DNA from: Adiantum capillus-veneris
Taxonomy: Eukaryota; Streptophyta; Polypodiopsida; Polypodiales; Pteridaceae
Assembly (NCBI GenBank): GCA_014529385.2
Contig: CM043968.1
Span: 24,676,513-24,740,512, forward strand
Reading direction: 5' to 3'
Length of the DNA stretch: 64,000 nt
A program made the position numbers and the translations under genes. This document shows, one piece after another, positions 8,987 through 18,889 of this stretch; the stretch's first letter is position 1; each line of letters begins with the position of its first letter. The notes beneath the pieces were generated by a model. It saw nothing but the letters and a program-made list of their open reading frames with translations, did no database searches and had not been told where the DNA came from.

Positions 8987-10140
8987 TGTCACGTGACACA
9001 TCCAACCCTATGTGTCCGTGGACAAGCTACAGCATGACCAAGGTTCAATCAGTCCAGTCAGTCTAGATTAGCAGTGATCTCGCACTTTTGTGAGTCTATT
9101 CGTAGACCATGCATGCCCAGTCACTTAGCATAGATGCATATCCTCTGGTTGCACACAACATGATCATCAATATTCCCTTCAGAATCCATCAGATTCAGTC
9201 AAGGAAATTTTCCAATGCATTTAGCCTATTTTCCCCATTTTTGGTATTTTCACTTATTATTTTTTAATGACTTCCCAACAAAAGTAGGTAGGGCAATTTT
9301 GCTAAGTTTGTATATAAGCAAACTAGAGCTAGCACTATTTGGCAGAAGAGGCAACAGGAGCACATGCTCAACAGGCACCTTCTCAACAGAACCCCAACAG
9401 GAACCCCTAGCGTTTTTGGTCCCCATCCTCGCCACACATCAGCCTCAGCGTTTTCAGCTTGGATCATCGCCAATAGTCCTCCAAGCCCAGGCATTTGCAA
9501 ATCGCTAGCAGCAGTACCAGATCCCCTAGCGTTTTCCAGTTGCCATCGCCGGAACTTCCTAGACAGCCTAGCGTTTTTGCTAGCGTTTTTCTCTTGCAGC
9601 AGCGTTTTCATTTTCAGCAATAAATGGAGCAGGTACAGCAGTGTTTTCAGCATTCTCCGCAGTAGCAGATTCAGCCCTTGAAGCATTGCAAAGGATCCCT
9701 AAATTCAGCCCATAAAAACGCAGCCAAAACAGTCATTTTCAGCCACCGAAACAGTCCCGAATTTCAGTAGATAGAAAAACACAGATTTCAGCCCTAAAGT
9801 CGTCGTCGTCGTCATCGGCATAGTCCCAAGTTGCATCAGTCCATTGCATACGCATTGTACCACTTTGTGCAATCAAAAGTAGACCACTCTCGCAGACGAG
9901 AGTGGGGCCTTCGGAGGAGGGTTTTACAACGTCTCTGGTGTCGTATCTCTTTTCTCTCTCTCTCTATCTCTCAGTCTCATACACTTGCACGCACAATGTC
10001 CATTCACTTTGTTTGTGATCATAGCACTTTCCATTAAGAACGGAAGGCTCTACCTTCCATAAGAACAAAAGGAACCTTGAGCACAGTTCGGAGCACTCAT
10101 CTTGAGCAAAGTGCAAACAATCATTCCGCTGCACCTTACA
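8987..10140 (+). mobile_element. Element A 5' LTR
   Basis: 1154 bases, TGTCACGTGACAC to GCACCTTACA, with a TATA box at 9311 (TATATAAG) about 325 bases in. The segment 9400-9700 is rich in the motif AGCGTTTT, at least six exact copies. It is highly similar to the 3' LTR at 13717. Confidence 0.93.
9311..9318 (+). promoter_or_regulatory. TATA box of element A LTR
   Basis: TATATAAG, conserved at 14075-14082 in the 3' LTR and in the inverted LTR near 5925. Confidence 0.6.
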
Positions 10141-10141
10141 T

Positions 10142-10153
10142 TGGTAACAAAGC
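10142..10153 (+). other. Primer-binding-site-like sequence of element A
   Basis: TGGTAACAAAGC begins one base after the LTR. It differs from the common initiator-Met PBS TGGTATCAGAGC at two positions. A degenerate or different tRNA primer is possible. An untranslated leader follows to 10578. Confidence 0.6.
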
Positions 10154-10578
10154 TTTGGCAGTGTTCTTTATCACTCAAGGAAAGAACCACAAGAATTTTT
10201 TTGCTTGTTGAGGTCGCACGAACCCAAGTTCGCTTGGGCGTATCGATTCCTAATCGTGTTTTGTTGAAGAGTGACAAGAATCCCAAGAAAGAAGGCCTTG
10301 TCCAACCTCCCCTTGTGTCTCTTTTCACTCATTGAGAGCGGACCGTGCACTTAGCGGCCGGCCAATCGACGTGAGGTGGGAAAAAGCAACCTTGGTGTGA
10401 GCGCAAGGCCGCCAAGGGGTGCGCCCGCGGAAAAGAGTAGAACTCGGGTGAAGAGAAGATCCTTCTCAAACGCGATTTGCAAGTGAAAGAAAACCTCAAG
10501 AACCTCAAGATCCTCAAGACCCCAAGACCCTCAAGAACCCAAGTTCCTCGTGAACTTAAGAACCAAAGATCATAGTGC

Positions 10579-11925
10579 ATGGTCGTCACCCGAAGCGGAA
10601 TGGATACTTCACATACAGGTGATGAGCATGAGAGAGGCGGAGAAGATTTTTCCCCACCAGGAGATTTTTTCGACCCTCCCCCTTTGCCATCTACGCCACG
10701 AGTTGTACTAACTCCTATGGAGATGATGGTCAAGTCAATGATGGACATGATGCTGGCACAACAAGAAGCGACTCGCATTACGATGGAACGAAATGAAAGA
10801 AATGCAATACAACAACAAGAAGCGAATCGAGTTGCGTTGGCACAACAAGAAACCAATCGCCTTGCTTTCGAACGCGAGCGCGATGAAAGAAATGACCGAA
10901 AAGCAGAAAGGGAAGCCGAGCGTGCCGCTCAAAGAGGGCTACGCACTCAAGAAGTGCTTCGACAAGTGCTAGCCTCGAAGACCGAACCACCCAAAGATCG
11001 TGGGAGTTCCTCAAGTGGTGCAAGCCACGATGCGGATTCCAACCATCCAGTCACAGAGAAGTTGACTTTCAGTAAGTAAAGATGGATGCTACAGTTATTC
11101 ATTCTTGGTTGCATCAATTTATTTTGCGACAAGTAAGAAGACGGGAAATAGCAAAGTTTTGACGGCAGCTATGTACCTTGCCGGTGATACCATCAATTGG
11201 TACCACGCATGGCAAGAGGCACTGCTAGCCGCGCACCTAGAGGAAGCCGACGAACCCATGCCCCTTTCCTTCAATTGGGTTGATTTCCAAGACAAGCTCA
11301 AGGCGCGGTTTATGCCACCTCAGTACCTTGCAAGATTAAAGGACGATTGGTGCTCTCTCAAGCAAAATGGTATGCCGGTTATGTCTTTTTCTAATCGTGT
11401 TTTGCAGCTAAGCACTCAATTACGAAAATCGGATGATGAGCGCAAAGAGGCTTTCTCTTTGGATTGGACGAGTATATCAAGTACGATGTCGAGGTTCTCG
11501 ATCCAATCGATCTCAACAAGGCGGTAGAGATTGCTCTCGCACAAGAGATGAAGTACAACAAGGGAAAGCCTAAGGAGAACAAGACTTCCACAAGTACCTC
11601 GCAGACTTCTCAGAACCCTTAGAGCGGTAAGAACGGTAAGAATGGTAACTCTTCTAACCAATCTTCCAACAGTCTCTCAGAAAAGAATTCTTCCAATGAA
11701 TCTAAGGGTAAGGCTAACACAATTGCTAAACCTAAACTTACTCCAAATGAAAAGGTAGCACAAGTAATTGTAGGAGGATACATCACGTCGGAAGAGCAAA
11801 GCACTTATTCTAAGGAAGGTCGTCGTTTTCATTGTCACATTAAGGGTCACATTAAAAGAACATGTCCTAAGCTTGAAACGAATGAATCTAAAGAACCCAC
11901 AGAACCCACTTCCTCTGTCAATGCA
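10579..11925 (+). pseudogene. Element A gag, frameshifted
   Basis: The first segment (10579-11079) has a Pro-rich N-terminus and a long charged, Gln/Arg/Glu-rich coiled-coil-like part (repeated AQQEATR / QQQEANR / AQQETNR). The frame then shifts. The second segment (about 11105-11460) is the conserved gag core (AMYLAGDTINWYHAWQ, DFQDKLKARFMPPQYLARLK). A second shift returns to the first frame (LDEYIKYDVEVLDP), with one TAG at 11620, then a zinc-knuckle remnant (RRFHCHIKGHIKRTCP) whose first Cys is replaced by Arg. Gag packages the element RNA into cytoplasmic particles. Two shifts, a stop and the lost Cys make this copy defective. Confidence 0.85.
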
Positions 11926-13152
11926 ATGAATGATAACACGAGTGTGTCCCAAGTTTCTCATGACCCTCCCATTGATGATTCTCTCATTAAATGTTATAGT
12001 CGTACGTCGGGGCAGCGTTTTGTCATATTGTTTGACCCAGGTAGTATGCATGATGTGATCAGTTCCTCTCTTGTTGAGAAAGCCCGCCTCGAAGTTAGTC
12101 CGAGATCTCCTATCGAGGTCTCTGGCTTTCGCCCCGGTATGGACGCTCTCATCACGGAGGAGTGCCTTGATGTGTTGTTTGCAATTCAACAAACTACATT
12201 CACTAGAAGATTTGTTGTTTCTCCTCTCTCAGGATGTGATATGATTTTGGGCATTCGATGGTTTCGTGATAATGACGCTCTCATGAAATTTGCGCCTAAT
12301 ACTATAACTCTCAATGCTGACAGTGATTCTCCTATTGTCATTCATGGAGAGGACATTGTTCATTCTCCATCTCTCAATATGCAGGACAAGATTGAAAGGA
12401 TTCAAGAGAAGAAGACTCTCTCAGTCTCTTTTTCTCCACAGCATGATACACAGGATTTGCATGATTATGATAAGCATGATGATTTGAATGACAATGATAA
12501 GCATGATGATTTGGATGCCAATGATTTGCATAATGATTTGGATGACAATGACAAGTATGATGATTTGCATGATCAAGAGGTGATCTCTCACAAGCATGAT
12601 GAGTTGCATGAAGATGTAATTGTTCACAAGGATGATGTGTTAGTGGATGCTTTTTCTAGCGAAGCTAACCTCGTTGTAGATTCGATCAGTCACGAAGACC
12701 CGATCTTGGCTTTCGAGTTGAGGTCCAAAGAACCCCCACAGGACGATTCGATCACTCACGAAGAACCAATCTTGGCTCTCGAGCTTAGGTCAACAGAACC
12801 CTCACAGGAAGTATTATGTGTTCGTATGATTAATACGCACGCATTGTTCGAATGTTTCATTCGTGGTCGTTTCCTGTATTTACAACCCCCACAGGACGAT
12901 TCAATCAGTCACGAAGAACCAATCTTGGCTCTCGAGCTTAGGTCAATAGAACCCTCACAAGAAGTATTATGTGTTCGTATGATTAATACGCACGCATTGT
13001 TCGAATGTTTCATTCGTGGTCGTTTCTTGTATTTTAGTCAGTATCGTTATGTGATCCCTTTTCCTAGGCATGACATATTGTATGTTGAGCACGTTTCTCT
13101 CATGGATGAGCACGAATGTATGCGGATTTTTCATGAAAAGTTGAAAAGTTGA
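11926..13152 (+). CDS. Element A aspartic protease (retropepsin) with long acidic C-terminal extension
   Basis: A 408-codon open frame continuous with gag frame 1. The retropepsin domain covers roughly residues 20-125: FVILFDPGSMHDVISSSL has D-P-G-S where D-S/T-G-A/S is usual, and CDMILGIRWFRDNDA matches the family's ILG-x-x-W block. Gypsy proteases cleave the Gag-Pol polyprotein. The Pro in the active-site triplet may weaken or abolish activity. After the domain comes a His/Asp-rich run (HDDLNDNDKHDDLDAND, about 12440-12580) and two copies of a 51-residue repeat (QDDSISHEEPILALELRS). Where RT normally begins there is only this extension. The ATG is a position in a longer frame, not a proven start. 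Confidence 0.78.
   Translation: MNDNTSVSQVSHDPPIDDSLIKCYSRTSGQRFVILFDPGSMHDVISSSLVEKARLEVSPRSPIEVSGFRPGMDALITEECLDVLFAIQQTTFTRRFVVSPLSGCDMILGIRWFRDNDALMKFAPNTITLNADSDSPIVIHGEDIVHSPSLNMQDKIERIQEKKTLSVSFSPQHDTQDLHDYDKHDDLNDNDKHDDLDANDLHNDLDDNDKYDDLHDQEVISHKHDELHEDVIVHKDDVLVDAFSSEANLVVDSISHEDPILAFELRSKEPPQDDSITHEEPILALELRSTEPSQEVLCVRMINTHALFECFIRGRFLYLQPPQDDSISHEEPILALELRSIEPSQEVLCVRMINTHALFECFIRGRFLYFSQYRYVIPFPRHDILYVEHVSLMDEHECMRIFHEKLKS
12733..13038 (+). repeat. 153-bp in-frame tandem duplication in element A
   Basis: Copy 1 is 12733-12885 and copy 2 is 12886-13038. They differ at a few bases, for example CCTGTATTTACAA versus CTTGTATTTTAG at the end. The unit keeps the frame (51 codons). Confidence 0.9.
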
Positions 13153-13716
13153 AAAGTAAGGAAGTCACATTCCATGTCTCTTCCTTGGCATGACACATTT
13201 GTAGAAAGAGCACATGAAAGTTTGAGCACCAAGCATGGGCATTTCCGTTGTGAATTGCCACAGTTGATTGCTCTAGATCATAAGAGAAAGATTTGATCTC
13301 ATTGTTTGCGTGTGTGTGGTGACCGGTTTGGCACTCCGTCTCTTTGTTCATCTACATTGCATGCACAATCTTTGAGGAAGAAAAGATTTTTTCCACTCAC
13401 TTTACATGGAATAGATATGTTCATGGTTTTGTGTTGGAAATGGTTTCAGAAATTTTCAGCCATGGGGATTCTTGAAGAAGAAGGAAGCACGACTCTCGAT
13501 GAAGTTGAAGCATTGAAGGAGCCACACAAGACTTTGTCTCTTTCAGCGTGGCCCAAAGAAGCAAGCGTTGCAAACCTTTATGAAGTTCAAATAACGCACG
13601 ACCCACACATCAAAGTGGGCCGGCAAAGAGTCCCTTCCAAGATTCCGAATGCTATTGGCGATCTCCCTCGACACCATACAATTCGGTACCAATACCTCAC
13701 TTTGAAAAGGAGGGGA
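13153..13716 (+). other. Element A 3' internal tail and polypurine tract
   Basis: 13153-13430 has no recognisable coding. From 13460 an open frame reads MGILEEEGSTTLDEVEALK, then VGRQRVPSKIPNAIGDLP and RYQYLTLKRRGCHMTH. This tail is conserved in the copies at 4737-5028 and 6029-6145, so it defines the family, but I do not recognise it. The polypurine tract TTTGAAAAGGAGGGGA is at 13701-13716. Confidence 0.75.
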
Positions 13717-14900
13717 TGTCACATGACACATCCAACCCTATGTGTCCCTAAACCCTATGTGTCCCTAAACCCTATGTGTCCGTGGACAAGCTACAGCATA
13801 ACCAGGGTTCAGTCAATACAGTCAGTCTAGATTAGCAGTGATCTGGCACTTTTGTGAGTCTATTCGTAGACCGTGCATGCCCAGTCACTTAGCATAGATG
13901 CATATCCTCTGGTTGCACACAGCATGATCATCAATATTCCCTTCAGAATCCATCAGATTCAGTCAAGGAAATTTTCCAGTGCATTTAGCCTATTTTCCCT
14001 ATTTTTGGTATTTTCACTTATTATTTTTAAGTGACTTCCCAACAAAAGTAGGTAGGGCAATTTTGCTAAGTTTGTATATAAGCAAACTAGAGCTAACACT
14101 ATTTGGCAAGAAGAGGTAGCAGGAGCACATGCTCAACAGGCACTTTCTCAGCAGAACCCCAACAGGAACCCCTAGCGTTTTTGGTCCCCACCCTCGCCAC
14201 ACATCAGCCTCAGCGTTTTCAGCTTGGATCATCGCCAATAGTCCTCCAAGCCCAGGCATTTGCAGATCGCTAGCAGCAGTACCAGATCCCCTAGCATTTT
14301 CCAGTTGCCATCGCCGGAACTTCCCAGACAGCCTAGCGTTTTTGCTAGCGTTTTTCTCTTGCAGCAGCGTTTTCATTTTCAGCCATAAATGGAGCAGGTA
14401 CAGCAGCGTTTTCAGCATTCTCCGCAGTAGCAGATTCAGCCCTTGAAGCATTGCAAAGGATCCCTAAATTCAGCCCATAAAAACGCAGCCAAAACAGTCA
14501 TTTTCAGCCGCCGAAACATTCCCGAATTTCAGCAGATAGAAAAACACAGATTTCAGCCCTAAAGTCGTCGTCGTCGTCGGCATAGTCCCAAGTTGCATCG
14601 GTCCATTGCATACACATTGTACCACTTTGTGCAATCAAAAGTAGACTACTCTCGCCGACGAGAGTGGGGCCTTCGGAGGAGGGTTTTACAACGTCTCTGG
14701 TGTCGTATCTCTCTTCTCTCTCTCTATCTCTCAGTCTCATACACTTGCACGCACAGTGTCCATTCACTTTGTTTGTGATCATAGCACTTTCCATTAAGAA
14801 CGGAAGGCTCTACCTTCCATAAGAACAAAAGGAACCTTGAGCACAGTTCGGAGCACTCATCTTGAGCAAAGCGCAAACAATCATTCTGTTGCACCTTACA
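13717..14900 (+). mobile_element. Element A 3' LTR
   Basis: 1184 bases with the same termini as the 5' LTR. The extra length is mainly two additional copies of the 17-base unit CCCTATGTGTCCCTAAA (13736-13752, 13753-13769), partly offset by small deletions. TATA box at 14075. Confidence 0.93.
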
Positions 14901-14905
14901 TGATC
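14901..14905. repeat. Target-site duplication TGATC (right) of element A
   Basis: Matches 8982-8986 exactly. Confidence 0.93.
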
Positions 14906-16157
14906 TTCCACGGGTGCCTTGATGCACTAAAATTACATACCCCGGCAATCTCATCCAATTAGGAATATTCAGTAATTGACACATCACAATGCAACACAAA
15001 TGCTCACATATGCATGTTACAAGACACAACAAACAGCGCCGCTGAGCACTCCCCCGAGACAAACGGTCTGCGGTATGAAGCTACTCAAGGACTAACTCGT
15101 CACTCCCCCAGCAAATAACCTAAAAAGGTCCGGGCCGTGAGCTCAAAGGACTGTACAACCAAACACTCCCCAGACCACAGCCTGTGTCGCTTGGAGGTTC
15201 AAGCATACAACCAAACGCTCCCCAGGCATCGACCTGCATCGTTCGGAAGTTTTCTAGCATACAACGAAACGCTCCCCAGGCATCAGCCTACGTCGTTCCG
15301 ATGTTCAAACAATACCAAAACAGTATTTCTCACTTCTCCACCCGGGAGTAAAATCACCAATCATTGAAACCAGTATTCAAACCAGAGTCAAACAATTCAA
15401 ATCGACACCAAGACAGGTTCAAAACAGATACCATCCACTTTAAACAAATTCCAAACAAGATCACCAAACAAGTTCTCAAACATATTTCAAACTTAAAAAG
15501 CAATCTCGACATCAATCGAGCTCGAAAAGTCGACCGACTTTCCATCCTGAAACCTGCACCAAAAATTACGGTTAGATTCATTCCGTAAGGTCGTAGCCGA
15601 GCACAACATGGTCCATCACTCTTGGACAGACAGTGTTTCTTTGGCGACGATGGTAGTCCCAAGATAGCAATCGCACCGAATCTCCAAGGTCATCTGCTCG
15701 TGAAGAGACATCTACTGAGAGATGTCGAGAAATTTCAAGTTATGATCTGCTAGGGTTTCCGTGGCAAGCATTTCAGGATACCCCACTCTGCCAAAAGTTG
15801 CACTCCGAAGGAAGATGTCAGAAACCATACAACTTCGGGCAAAAATTTTCTTGAAAGCTTGTCAAGTACTTGGAAGTGTGCGGCTTGGTAGCTATAGACA
15901 TCAACATCTGCATGACACTACTTCTAAGAAAAACAGTGACTCGAAACAAATATGGGATCCTTCTTTTGCAAGTGATCTTAATGGCTTATGCCCTGTAAGA
16001 CATGAGCGGTGAAGACGAAGCGCGCCCGATGCGCTGAAGTAAGGGTGGGAGTGGCTAATAAGTCCGAGTTGGAGGGCGAAGATACCTCGAATAAATTCCA
16101 AAAGTCTGTCTGCTCTTTTGTAGGACCGGTATGCTTTCAGAAAAGCACACGTCTGAT
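14906..16157 (-). other. Element B internal region, non-coding
   Basis: This is the continuation of element B beyond the A insertion. No gag, protease or pol similarity on either strand; the longest minus-strand open stretch (about 102 codons, 15354-15662) matches nothing I know. A repeat of about 60 bases, built on AAACGCTCCCCAGGCATC, occurs three times between 15153 and 15322 with substitutions. Confidence 0.6.
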
Positions 16158-16169
16158 GCTCTGATACCA
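16158..16169 (-). other. Primer binding site of element B (initiator Met type)
   Basis: The minus strand reads TGGTATCAGAGC one base after the 5' LTR end, the canonical plant PBS complementary to initiator tRNA-Met. It fixes the element's orientation. Confidence 0.93.
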
Positions 16170-16170
16170 C

Positions 16171-16819
16171 TGTCACAAGGCGGGCACAACGTGTCAATAA
16201 AAAAGAACAGACTAAAACAGACTTTTAGCACTTCAATAACAATTGAATTGAGAGAGAGAGACGACACGCGACACGGAGTGGCGGAATTCCACCCCAGAGA
16301 GTATTGGCCCCAAACCTTGGCACCCCTTTCGGTATTTCTTTATATTGCATCAACACAGTTCAAGCCGATACTCCAGACTCTGCACCTTCTCCAGGAAGCA
16401 TGCCAAAGAATGAGCCCTAACCTCATATTTAAAGGCCCTTGGCCTAAAAAGCAATTACAGTGAAAAGCCTTCAAACTTAAAAGCATGTGGTCCAAAAGCA
16501 AAGCCAAAAAGTTGTCAGCGTAAATCACGAAAATTGATACAGCTTGCCACGTCATCAGCCAGTGCAATTTTTGAAAATCTCCCTGTTGCCCTTAGGGTTA
16601 GAGTTAGGGTTTCTACACTTTTAGGGTTTTTGGCAGTAGAGTTAGGGTTTGCAGGTTTTAGGGTTAGGGTTTCCAGAATTAGGGTTTCTTGCAAAAATTA
16701 GGGTTAGGATTTCTGCTCTCGGGCAGCCACGTCATCACTTTGTGACAGTTTAGGCCCCTCGGCCACATCTGTAAGTTGGCTCCATTCTTTAGGCTTTGAC
16801 ACGTCAGCAGTTTGTTACA
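16171..16819 (-). mobile_element. Element B 5' LTR
   Basis: 649 bases; on the minus strand TGTAACAAACTG... to ...CCTTGTGACA. It is highly similar to 7963-8643 outside the telomere-like tract (16589-16707 here), which is shorter in this copy. Confidence 0.92.
16589..16707. repeat. Telomere-like AGGGTT tract in 5' LTR of B
   Basis: Interrupted TTAGGGTT units in the position equivalent to 8391-8556, but with fewer units. Confidence 0.9.
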
Positions 16820-16824
16820 TAAAG
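16820..16824. repeat. Target-site duplication TAAAG (right) of element B
   Basis: Matches 7958-7962. Confidence 0.9.
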
Positions 16825-17651
16825 CACAGGGATTGTTACAGCCTTTGCCTATACTCACCTGTCCCTGGGAAACTATTGCAATGGATTTCATTTTTGATCT
16901 CCTGAGAACACAGAGTGGTCACGATGGTATCTTGACTGTTATTGACAGATTTAGCAAGCAGGCTTATTTCATTCCAGTGAAGAAAACAGTCAAACCGGAT
17001 CACTTAGGAAGACTATTTGTGGCCCAGATTTTCAGATTACATGCCATGCCTGAGACGATTGTCTCCGACAGCGACCCCAGATTCACGAGTTTGTTTTTGG
17101 ACGGCTATCTGGAAGAACATAGGCACGCGATTGCAGTTCTCGTCATCGTTCCACCCGCAGACTGACGGGCAATTGCTAATTCAGTACTAGATTTGTTGAA
17201 GTCTTCTTGGTTGGATCAGAAGACTACTTGGGAAAGGTTTTTACCTTTGGTGGAATATGCCTACAGAAACACATTTGACTCTTTGACGGGGAAGATGCCA
17301 TTTGAGATTTTTGACTTTGCTACAAAGGTTCTACCCTTCTTTAGCGCGAAAGATAAGATTTTTCTTTGAAGCCAACCAGTTCACGAGGGACTTGGTCCGG
17401 AAGCCTTTGCAAAAATTTCAGGAAAGACAGAAAAAGGCAACAAATTGCCATTGTCGCGATTTAAGCAAATGGAGAAGGAAGACCTAGCAGATATTCCTCG
17501 GAATAAGAATCTTTACCTTGAAGCTTTTGGTTTAGCACAGTCTACTCCAAATGGAACCCAGAATTCAGCTTGGCCAGAGATCTGGTGCAGTGGGTTTGCA
17601 CAAGAGGGGAGTTACTCCGCTCCTTCGTCAACAGATGCCTCGAATTTTTGA
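16825..17651 (+). pseudogene. Decayed chromovirus integrase (right part, continues from 7957)
   Basis: The reading resumes with LLQPLPILTCPWE, then MDFIFDLLRTQSGHDG (first catalytic Asp), VIDRFSKQAYFIPVKKTVK, and IVSDSDPRFTSLF (second Asp). A frameshift near 17110 is followed by TGA at 17162 where the QTDGQ block should be. Later fragments read SVLDLLKSSWLDQKTTWERF, LPLVEYAYRNTFDSLTGKMPFEIF and EANQFTRDLVRKPLQKFQERQKKA. A chromodomain is not clear. The N-terminal part lies at 7311-7957 across the element B insertion. Confidence 0.88.
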
Positions 17652-18137
17652 ATACTAGAGTCACTGATGTCTCTTTGAGCTTCAGGGATACTGAGAGATG
17701 ACAGTATTCTGTTGGATGACTTTTTGAAATGGAATTCCGGAAAAATATGAAACTGACTTGTTCTTGACTTGGCTTTAAGTGCAGGAACAAATACACGAAA
17801 TGACTGCAGCAAATGATCTCCAATAGACATGGTTGCAATAGGGGTTAGTCAATCGGGCATCGATGAGGTCTTGAGTGGATCTAGATGCGATTGCTAGCTA
17901 CATTGCCGATAAATCATGGTCTAAGATCCGAATGAATGTTGAATGTGATTTGTCATGTGATGTCGTCCTGTGATGTCAAGTGATGTCCTGTGATGTGATT
18001 GTCAATTGGTACATGTGCTAGATGTGTGTTCCTAGTACATAGGTACTAACAGTCAGTGTCTGGTAAGACGGTTTATGGCCTCTGTCTGTTTTGCAAGCGT
18101 AAACGAGAGCGATTATCATGATTTCAAGAGGGGGGTA
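17652..18137 (+). other. Decayed 3' internal region and polypurine tract
   Basis: No coding is recognised. It contains a short array of TGTGATGTC-type words (17938-17998). The stretch CAAGAGGGGGGTA at 18125-18137 is a good polypurine tract for the LTR starting at 18138. Confidence 0.6.
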
Positions 18138-18826
18138 TGCCACAAAATGATGACGTGGCTGCCCGCTCTGCAGAAAACCCTAACCCTAAAATCAAAAACC
18201 CTAATTTTGTTGAACCCTAACCCTAAAATCAAAAACCCTAATTTTACTGAAACCCTAACCCTGAAATGCTAAGTGGCTGGCTGCAGCATAAAACGCAGAA
18301 AGGCTGCCACGTGGAAAGCAGTACGAAATCCCACGATTTTTGGCGGTAGTAAAGCAGCGCAGCTTTTGGGCAAAATCAGCATGGAAAAAAAGCTCTGCTT
18401 TATCTTCTACGCATATTGAAAGAGAGAAAAGCCTTTTTGCTTTATTAAGCAAGGGATAAAAAAGGGAAAGCTTTTCTGCTTTATTTTAAAAGGACAGCTT
18501 TTTGGGACTTGCTTTATTTTTACAAGCAAGAGAGAGAAAGAGCATTTGCTTTATTTGGGCTTTTGATTTTTAGCTTTTGGGCTCTGCTTTTGGCAACCCT
18601 TGTACCTTTAAATATGTGAGCAGGCCTCTCACAACTCAGAGCATTTGGACACAGAGTTCAAGTGTGAGCGCCTGCCCGCACTCTTGTACTTTGAACTCAG
18701 ATTAAAACAAAAAGAGGGGCGCCAGTCTTTGGGGCCAATATCTCTAGGCACGGAACTCCGCCAAGCCAGTGTTGAATCAATTGTGAACTGTGAACTGTTT
18801 TGAAGTGGTTATTTGGTGTTGTCGCG
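18138..18826 (+). mobile_element. Chromovirus 3' LTR (right end approximate), related to LTR B
   Basis: It begins TGCCACAAAATGATGACGTGG after the polypurine tract. The order of landmarks matches LTR B: ACGTGG/ACGTGTC start, CCCTAA repeats, CTTTAAATATG core (18606), then GGGGCCAATA and GGAACTCCGCCA. The word GCTTTATT recurs about five times between 18408 and 18560. The 3' terminus is not distinct. Confidence 0.75.
18178..18262. repeat. Telomere-like CCCTAA repeats in the LTR
   Basis: AACCCTAACCCTAAAATC followed by AAAAACCCTAATTTT, occurring twice as a unit of about 37 bases, plus a final CCCTAACCCTG. The orientation relative to the element is the same as in LTR B. Confidence 0.9.
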
Positions 18827-18889
18827 GTAGATTCTTGACTTGAGAGTGTCCAAGTCTGTTACACTCTCATCTACCCTATAGACAGACTT

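Larger units (their letters stand above)
8987..14900 (+). mobile_element. Element A: complete gag-protease LTR retrotransposon lacking RT and integrase
   Basis: The 5.9-kb unit is bounded by LTRs (8987-10140, 13717-14900; TGTC...TTACA) and a perfect TGATC TSD. Its order is LTR, PBS-like site, gag, aspartic protease, an unassigned tail, polypurine tract, LTR. No RT, RNase H or integrase lies between the protease (ending about 12360) and the polypurine tract, so it must have moved with enzymes from another gypsy element. It is inserted in the internal part of element B and is therefore the youngest layer of this nest. Further A LTRs lie at 4536-7310. Confidence 0.93.
7963..16819 (-). mobile_element. 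Element B: minus-strand non-coding LTR retrotransposon, split by element A
   Basis: It has two LTRs (7963-8643 and 16171-16819), a perfect initiator-Met-type PBS, a polypurine tract and a 5-bp TSD, all on the minus strand. Removing the nested A element leaves an internal region of about 1.6 kb (8644-8981 plus 14906-16170). No gag or pol similarity is visible there, so this is a LARD/TRIM-like non-autonomous element that needs proteins in trans. It sits inside a chromovirus integrase, and its LTR resembles that chromovirus's own LTR at 18138, suggesting a shared helper family. Confidence 0.88.
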
